This document shows positions 58,300 to 64,000 of a DNA stretch of 64,000 bases, piece after piece. Each line of letters starts with the position of its first letter. Within the stretch, counting starts at the first letter, position 1. The translations under genes and the position numbers were made by a program. The stretch spans positions 817,001 through 881,000 of the forward strand of contig NC_057866.1 in the NCBI RefSeq assembly GCF_019393635.1, read 5' to 3'. Source of the stretch: Dromiciops gliroides (lineage: Eukaryota; Chordata; Mammalia; Microbiotheria; Microbiotheriidae). The notes under the pieces were generated by a model, which was not told the DNA's origin, searched no databases, and worked only from the letters and a program-made list of their open reading frames with translations.

Positions 58300-61102
58300 A
58301 TGGCCAGCCCTGGGGAGCCCACCAGGGCTGGGCCTTCAGAGGAGGAGGAGGAAGAGGAGGAGGGGGGGAGCCTGTCCAGGGAGGCTCCCAATCCCTCCAG
58401 CTCAGCTGGGGACATCGAGGCCCTGACAGATTCAGGGGAGATGCTGGAGAAGGCACGTGAGCTCTTCTTCCTCTGTGATAAGGAGGCCAAGGGTTTCATC
58501 ACCAAAATGGACCTCCAGGTGAGGGTTAGGACCCCCAGTCTGTCCCCAAGCCCAGCTCCCCAGGCCTGGCAGCCCCTCCTTAGCTAAGCACCCTGGCCTC
58601 TCCTCTCCAGAGGCTGCAACATGAGCTTCCCCTGACCCCAGAGCAGCTGGAATCTGTATTTGAGAGTCTAGACCAAGGACATACAGGCTTCCTGACACCC
58701 CGAGAATTCAGCATGGGCCTGGGTGAGTGAGCTACATCCACACGAGTGTGCATGTGTGTGTGCACGTACACATACACACACACACACCCTCTGGCATCAT
58801 CCTTGCCAGAGCAGGGCGAGCCTATCCCTTGTTCAGTCTCTGGGAATGTTGACCATCCCAAACATGACCCAGGCCTGGTGTCTGGGCAGCCCCGCAGCCC
58901 TAAGGGAGGGATTCCATGTCTATGTGTTCCTGACCAAGATAGAGACGGGCAAAGAAAGTGTGTCTGCACAGCTCAGGTGGCTGCCCCCCCAATCTCGGGT
59001 GTCCCTCTTCACTGATCAGGACTCTTCCTGTAAGCTCAGAACAGAATCGAGGAGGGGACCCGGGTACCCACCCAGTCCCCAGGGTGAAGGGCTTGACTTC
59101 CTCCTATTCCCAGCAGTTTAGCTGGGGAATAGAGCAGAAAAACAGGAAATCTGGGGGGGGGGAGCAGGATATGGGGAGTCAGCAGGCAGCAGGGATGGTG
59201 GCGTCTGAGCGGGCATCAGGAGCCTGGGAAGGGGTGTTTGCTGGAGAGCAGGAGGCTGAGAGGCCATCCCTTCTCCGCCCCAGTGGGGACCCAGCCCCAG
59301 GGTGATGCCTGGGACCTTGTCCTTGCAGGAGCTTTCATGGGAATGGACATGCCCGGCGGTGCCCCCTCCGTGGAGCCTGGGGAGGAAACCTTTGAGACTG
59401 GCTGGTCTGATGGTTTGGGGCACAGAGCGTCAGAGGAAGGAGAAGCTGTGACAGAGGAGGACCGTTTCTGGGCCACCATGGAGCAGCTGGGGGCCGCCCA
59501 TATCCTGGGGGAGTGAGTCTGTGGCTGGGGAGGGACTGGCCCTCTCTGTATCCCAGTGGCCATATGGGCACGTGGGGGGAGCTGAGTGACTGGGCTCAGG
59601 GTGTCCACCCTGTGTCCCTGAGGCTGTGCCCATGTGCCCTCCAGAGGCCCAGGTTCCGAGAACTCCCTTCCATTCTGTGTGTGCGTGTGTGTGTGCACGC
59701 ATGTGTGTGTACGCACGTTAGCACGTCAGCACATGTGTGCTCACTCAACCAATGCCTGTGGTTTGTGTAGAAGTGCCTGGGAATGATTTGGGTCTCTGGA
59801 CACAAGCGCATGCACACAGAATCCCCAGTGCATAGGCAGCCCTGCTGGGGCTCACAGCACACCAGGCTTAGGCAGTGTGGCTCGAGCCCCTTCCAGGCCC
59901 TGCCTGGGATAAGGGAGACCGTCCTGCAGGGAGAAGAAGGCTCCAGCTGGAGAGGAGTGGCCTAGCTGTGGTTGTTCCACAGCTCCCGGATCTGTGTGAG
60001 CGCCAGCCTCTAGAAAGAGTCAGTTAGGATGGAGGTCTGCAGGGGAGTGCTCCAGGCCTCTGGGATTGGCCTTGAGCTGCTGCTCAAGGTTTTATCAGTG
60101 CCTTGGGTAAAGGCTAGTTGGTGGCCAGGGGCCAGGGACCAGCATCTCAAATGATCTTGGCGAGCCAGAGTGCAGAGCCAAGGGGGAAAAGATGCACTTT
60201 CACCAAAAGCTTAGATCTGGCCCTTCCCCCTGTTCCTCAGATCACGTTCACAAATGTGAGATGGGGACTTGATTCCAGAGCCCAGCAGAAGTTGGGGGTG
60301 GGTGGGTGGGAAGAAGGTGTGTAGAGTAGAAGTGATCGATCCTAAGTGGACTTGGGGAGGGGAGGGTCCCTCTCTGTTCTGTTGATTGTGCCCACAAAGG
60401 GCTGGGTGTAGTATCTTAGGGAGGCCCCAGACAACAGAAGAGGACACAAAATGGGGAGGGGGCTAGAGACCAGGGGAACAGCTGCTCCAGGCAAGGAGAG
60501 GGAAATCCATGGGTTTCTGAGCCCCAAACCTTTCATCCGCCCACCCGCCCACCCACCAACACTTCATCTATCTGTGGGACTATCCGGTAGATGGAGGGAG
60601 CTGGCCTTCCTGGGCTTCCTGGGGACTGACCAAGGAGATGGAGCTGCCGAGGGGCCCCCTTGGCCAGGGTGGCACAAAGGCCTCCCAGCCAAGGCCAGAC
60701 CGCCCTGGGGGTGGGGGCTGCTCTGGAGTGCCACCCTTCACTCCTAGCTGGATGCCGGGCAGGTTCCTCAGTCCTGGGGTGTCTGGATGACCTGTAAGCT
60801 CAGGGGGAGGGCCTGGGTTGGATGGGAGCCCCATCTGGCACTGCCTGGGTGGAAACAGGCCGCTTCATGGTGGGGAAGTGTCCGGGAGCCCCGGGAGGGC
60901 ATACTTCATGACTCCTGCCCCCCATCTCTGCAGGCAGGGTGAGGTGCGGGCCCTGTGGGCCAGGCTGCAGCAAGAGTGCCCAGAACTGCTGGGCAGCTTT
61001 GAGGAAGTCCTGGTGCAGGTGTCCTCCTGTTTGGGGGAGGCGGCCCAGGAGAGGGAGACTGTGGAGCAGGCACTGTGGAGGTAAGAGGTGGGGCTGGGTG
61101 CC

Positions 61103-61152
<50 letters not shown>

Positions 61153-61733
61153 TGTGAGTGTCTGTGTGTGTGTGTGTGTGGGGCATCCTACATGCCCCAG
61201 TTGCCCTCACAGGTGAGCACACCCTGAGGGACTTTGGGCCTGTCCACTGCCTGGGACCAAGGCCAGCAGTTCAGGCTGGGGGCTCTTGGAAGCTGCTGGG
61301 GTTAAGTGGCCTCAGGAAGGATTCTCCCTCAGGCGAGAAAGTGACCATGAGAAGGAAGTTCGGTGCTTATATGAGGAAATGGAGCAGCAGATCCGGGCAG
61401 AGCGTGAGCGCCTGCAGAACCAGGTGTGGGGATGTTCCACAGGGTTCTGGCACTGATGTCACAGGAGTAGGAGGGGGTACAGAGGCAGACTGGCACCACC
61501 AATAGGGACTCCCCTCCCATGTCAGGGACTCTCCTGTGGGGCAGGCCAGGCTGACTGAAGGATGAAGGGAGGCATTAACCCCTTCTTTGAGAAATGGGGC
61601 ACAAGCCTGTGTTGTGACACCATGTGTCCCCGCCCTGCAGGACCCCTCCCGCCAGGACCGGGTCAGTCACATCCTTCAAGAACTACAAAATAAGGACCAG
61701 GAGCTAGATCGGGCCAGCCGGCGGCAGAGAGAG
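58300..61733 (+). CDS. CRACR2B: CRAC channel regulator 2B (CRACR2B/EFCAB4A), 5' two-thirds
   Basis: This EF-hand cytosolic protein belongs to the CRACR2A family, which modulates ORAI1/STIM1 store-operated calcium entry. Six coding exons lie in the window: 58300-58518, 58611-58722, 59329-59512, 60934-61080, 61333-61423 and 61641-61733. They give 282 codons in frame; human has about 399 residues, so the rest lies beyond the window. The start ATG 58300 (MASPGEP) follows the acceptor ATCCAAACAG. After an acidic Glu-rich stretch come two EF-hand-like loops, [12 protein letters not shown] and [12 protein letters not shown]; neither is fully canonical (Phe at loop position 7 in both, Gly at position 3 in the second). 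A conserved block LLGSFEEVL follows, then a coiled-coil-prone region ([42 protein letters not shown]). Synteny next to PNPLA2 favours CRACR2B over its paralogue CRACR2A. Confidence 0.95.
59670..59735 (+). repeat. imperfect TG repeat
   Basis: TGTGTGTGCGTGTGTGTGTG-type stretch in a CRACR2B intron. Confidence 0.85.
61106..61182 (+). repeat. (TG)n microsatellite
   Basis: Long TG run starting about 25 bases after the donor of CRACR2B exon 60934-61080. Confidence 0.95.
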
Positions 61734-62404
61734 GTGATGGTGGTGCTGGAGCTGGAGACATGGGTGGCTGGGGTGCAGGGGGCACCTATGAGGGCTCATA
61801 AGGCTCTCTGTTGTGGTCTTGTACCTGGGGGTAAGGACAGCTCCCTGGGGCTCAGGAGCCCCCTCTCATGGGCTTCTAGCTGGAGCTGGGAGCATCTTCT
61901 GGGGTTCAGGAGCCCCCTCCATTGACACGTCCTTTGGAATCTCTTGGTAGGGGCAGATCCCCAATTCCCACCTCATGGAGCCCTGCTGTTCCTTCCTGCC
62001 CACTCCCTTCCTATACAGCAACATTAGACAGTGCTCCCTTCCAAAGCTTCCACAGGAAACCGCGTCTGTGCTGAAAGGCTTCTTTCCTCTGGTCTACTGG
62101 GGGGAGGTCAGGACAAAGAGGGGGCTAATGTCCTCTTTTTCCTGAGCTCCCCTTAAAGTCTGAGTATCGGTCTGGTCCTGCCACTGCTTCCACTCACCTT
62201 CCTTCCTTCTTTCATTCCTGGTCTCCATCTCAACCGGCCAAGATGCCCCACCTTGCACCCCGGTGGGAGGGGAGGGGGGGGCAAAGAGCCTTCACTCAGG
62301 ACACCTGGGCTAGGCCCTGCTTAGCTCAGGAGGCCTCTCCTACAAGACCATGCTAGGATGGATGAGACCAGCACCCCCTTATTTGGAGCCCTGGAGCTTT
62401 TCTA

Positions 62405-62530
62405 AGAGGCTTCTTCACAGTAGCCCCACTTGACAGAGGAGAAAACAGAGGTTTAGAGAGCTTTCCCAGGGTCACCTACTGCTGCGTACTGAAACCTCGG
62501 CTTGATCCCAGGTCTTCTGACTCCAGATGT
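62405..62530 (-). repeat. MIR-like remnant (reverse)
   Basis: CCACTTGACAGAGGAGAAAA, GAGCTTTCCCAGGGTCACC and CTTGATCCCAGGTCTTCTGA follow the reverse MIR layout. Confidence 0.65.
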
Positions 62531-63537
62531 TCTTTCTTTTTTGTGATCATGAGAGAATGGAGGGGCTGGGGAAGATCCTCTGCATCCCCCATGTCTAGGC
62601 AGGGCCCAGCCCGTGACCAGACTGGCCTACCTTAGTCTTTGCCTCAAGGGCTCTGGGACAGTCCCCAAGCAGTGGCTTGGCCTCACAGGGGCAGACAGAG
62701 CCAGAGGAACAAAGTATCAAGGAACAAAGCTCAAAGTGAAACAAAGTTATAAGTCTTACACTCTCCACTCTCCAGGGGACCCATGGTCTGTAAGGGGCAT
62801 GGCTAGGGAGGGGGGAAAAGCTGGGGTGGGATGGGGGGGGCTCTCATTTCAGGGAGGCTTTCTGGAAGAGGTAGCAGCTGAGCTGTGCCTTGAAGGGTGA
62901 GGGGAGTCCAGCATATGGAGAGGAGGTCATTGTCTGGGCAAAGATGCAGAGGTGGCAAACCGGGGCAGGGACACTGAGCAGTCCAGTAAGGTGGGGGTAC
63001 AGACAGTAAGGAGGATGGAAGATCCACTGGGGCTGTTGTGTCTATCCTGAATCTTCTCCAGCTGAATATACCCAATTTCCTTAGCCCATCTTGTTGTGAC
63101 TCCAACTCTAGACCTTTCCCAAGCCTGGCCGCCTCTTCTGGACACTCTGAAAAGTGAAGCTGTCCCTTGGTCATGAGTAGTCATGGTCTCTATACCCCAG
63201 GGAGGAATCCTGGCCTTTCTATCACTCTCCTCTTTCCCTGTGGGCAGCAGGGTTAGGAGCCCTGGCTTCAGGTTGCCCTCAGTCATCCTCCCATAGAGAA
63301 GTGCCCAGGAAAGCAGACCCAGCCTCCCAGCTCATTCTGCAGTACTGGAGTGCTAAGTGCTTCCATACTCTTTGTTCTTTCTTATTCCATGTTCTTGTGT
63401 CTTATAGATCTGATCCAAACCAAGTATCTTTCCTCCTCTCACCTGTTCATCATATTTAAACCTAATCAGGTGGCAAGTACCCTGTGCATCCATATTGGTG
63501 TCTTCTTTTTGCCTTTTTCTTCTTTTTAAAAATATCA

Positions 63538-63690
63538 GGGGGCAGCTAGGTGGCACAGTGGATAGAGTACCGACCCTGTACTCAGGAGGACCTGAGTTCA
63601 AATCTGGCCTCAGACACTTTACACATACTAGCTGTGTGACCTTAGGCAAGTCACTTAACCCCAATTGCCTCACCAAAAAAAAAAATATAT
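63538..63690 (+). mobile_element. WSINE1-like SINE
   Basis: Full-length copy ending in poly-A. Flanks AAAATATCAG and AAATATATCAG suggest a near-perfect duplication. Confidence 0.9.
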
Positions 63691-64000
63691 CAGTCATTCC
63701 TGGATATAGCCTCCCCTCCTTACCCCCACCTCCACTCTGTACCTGAACTGGCCTTATAACAAAGAAAAATCATTAAGCAAAAACCTGACCCACTGTATTG
63801 GCCATTATATACAATTCACTCCTCCTCCTGGTCCCCACCTCTTTGTAGAGAGGAGGAGAGAAGGCATCATTATTTCTTCTCAGGAATGGAGACTGGTTAT
63901 AATGGCTCAGAAGGGCCTGCTTCAAGGACTCTTTTCATCGACATGTTTATAATATGCTTTTGTGTAGCTTGTGTGTCTTCTGAACTTTCTGAGTCCTTCA

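Larger units (their letters stand above)
61734..64000 (+). other. CRACR2B: CRACR2B intron to window end, no further exon recognised
   Basis: After the donor GAGAG|GTGATGG no segment matching the remaining C-terminal coiled coil is seen. A reverse MIR-like remnant lies at about 62405-62525 and a SINE at 63538. Confidence 0.55.

Overview
The window is vertebrate nuclear DNA, almost certainly from a marsupial. Five intron-rich genes are readable exon by exon. The non-coding DNA is peppered with a short tRNA-headed CORE-SINE of the type common in marsupials (WSINE1-like), plus old MIR, L2 and CR1/L3 remnants and an abundant marsupial repeat. The many near-identical SINE copies with intact target-site duplications suggest an Australidelphian marsupial, but an American one cannot be excluded from sequence alone.

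The gene order matches human 11p15.5: (CEND1) - SLC25A22 - PIDD1 - RPLP2 - PNPLA2 - CRACR2B. The first two genes in the window are on the minus strand and the last three on the plus strand. From left to right: a likely minus-strand promoter (perhaps CEND1) at about 200-300; a repeat-rich gap to 5.9 kb containing a CR1-like LINE broken by SINEs; SLC25A22 (mitochondrial glutamate carrier) from 5.95 to 20.3 kb, nine coding exons and two candidate first exons; a repeat gap with an L2-like element nested in an older repeat; PIDD1 (PIDDosome scaffold) from 24.07 to about 35 kb; a CpG-rich head-to-head promoter; RPLP2 (ribosomal stalk protein P2) from 35.63 to 37.4 kb; PNPLA2 (adipose triglyceride lipase) from about 39.9 to 51.35 kb; and CRACR2B (EF-hand regulator of store-operated calcium entry) from about 54.1 kb, running off the right edge.

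The genes do not form one pathway. They are a conserved synteny block of independent functions: glutamate import into mitochondria, caspase-2 activation, translation, lipolysis and calcium entry. All splice junctions were read by eye from GT/AG signals and frame continuity. Summed coding lengths close in frame for SLC25A22 (324 aa), RPLP2 (116 aa) and PNPLA2 (485 aa). CRACR2B is in frame for 282 codons up to the window end. PIDD1 is in frame for 894 codons including the stop, but its first codon is unresolved.

I found no new biological system. The points most worth checking are the missing PIDD1 start codon, the PNPLA2 stop codon inside a 40-bp minisatellite, and two places where a pair of SINEs appears to share one outer target-site duplication.
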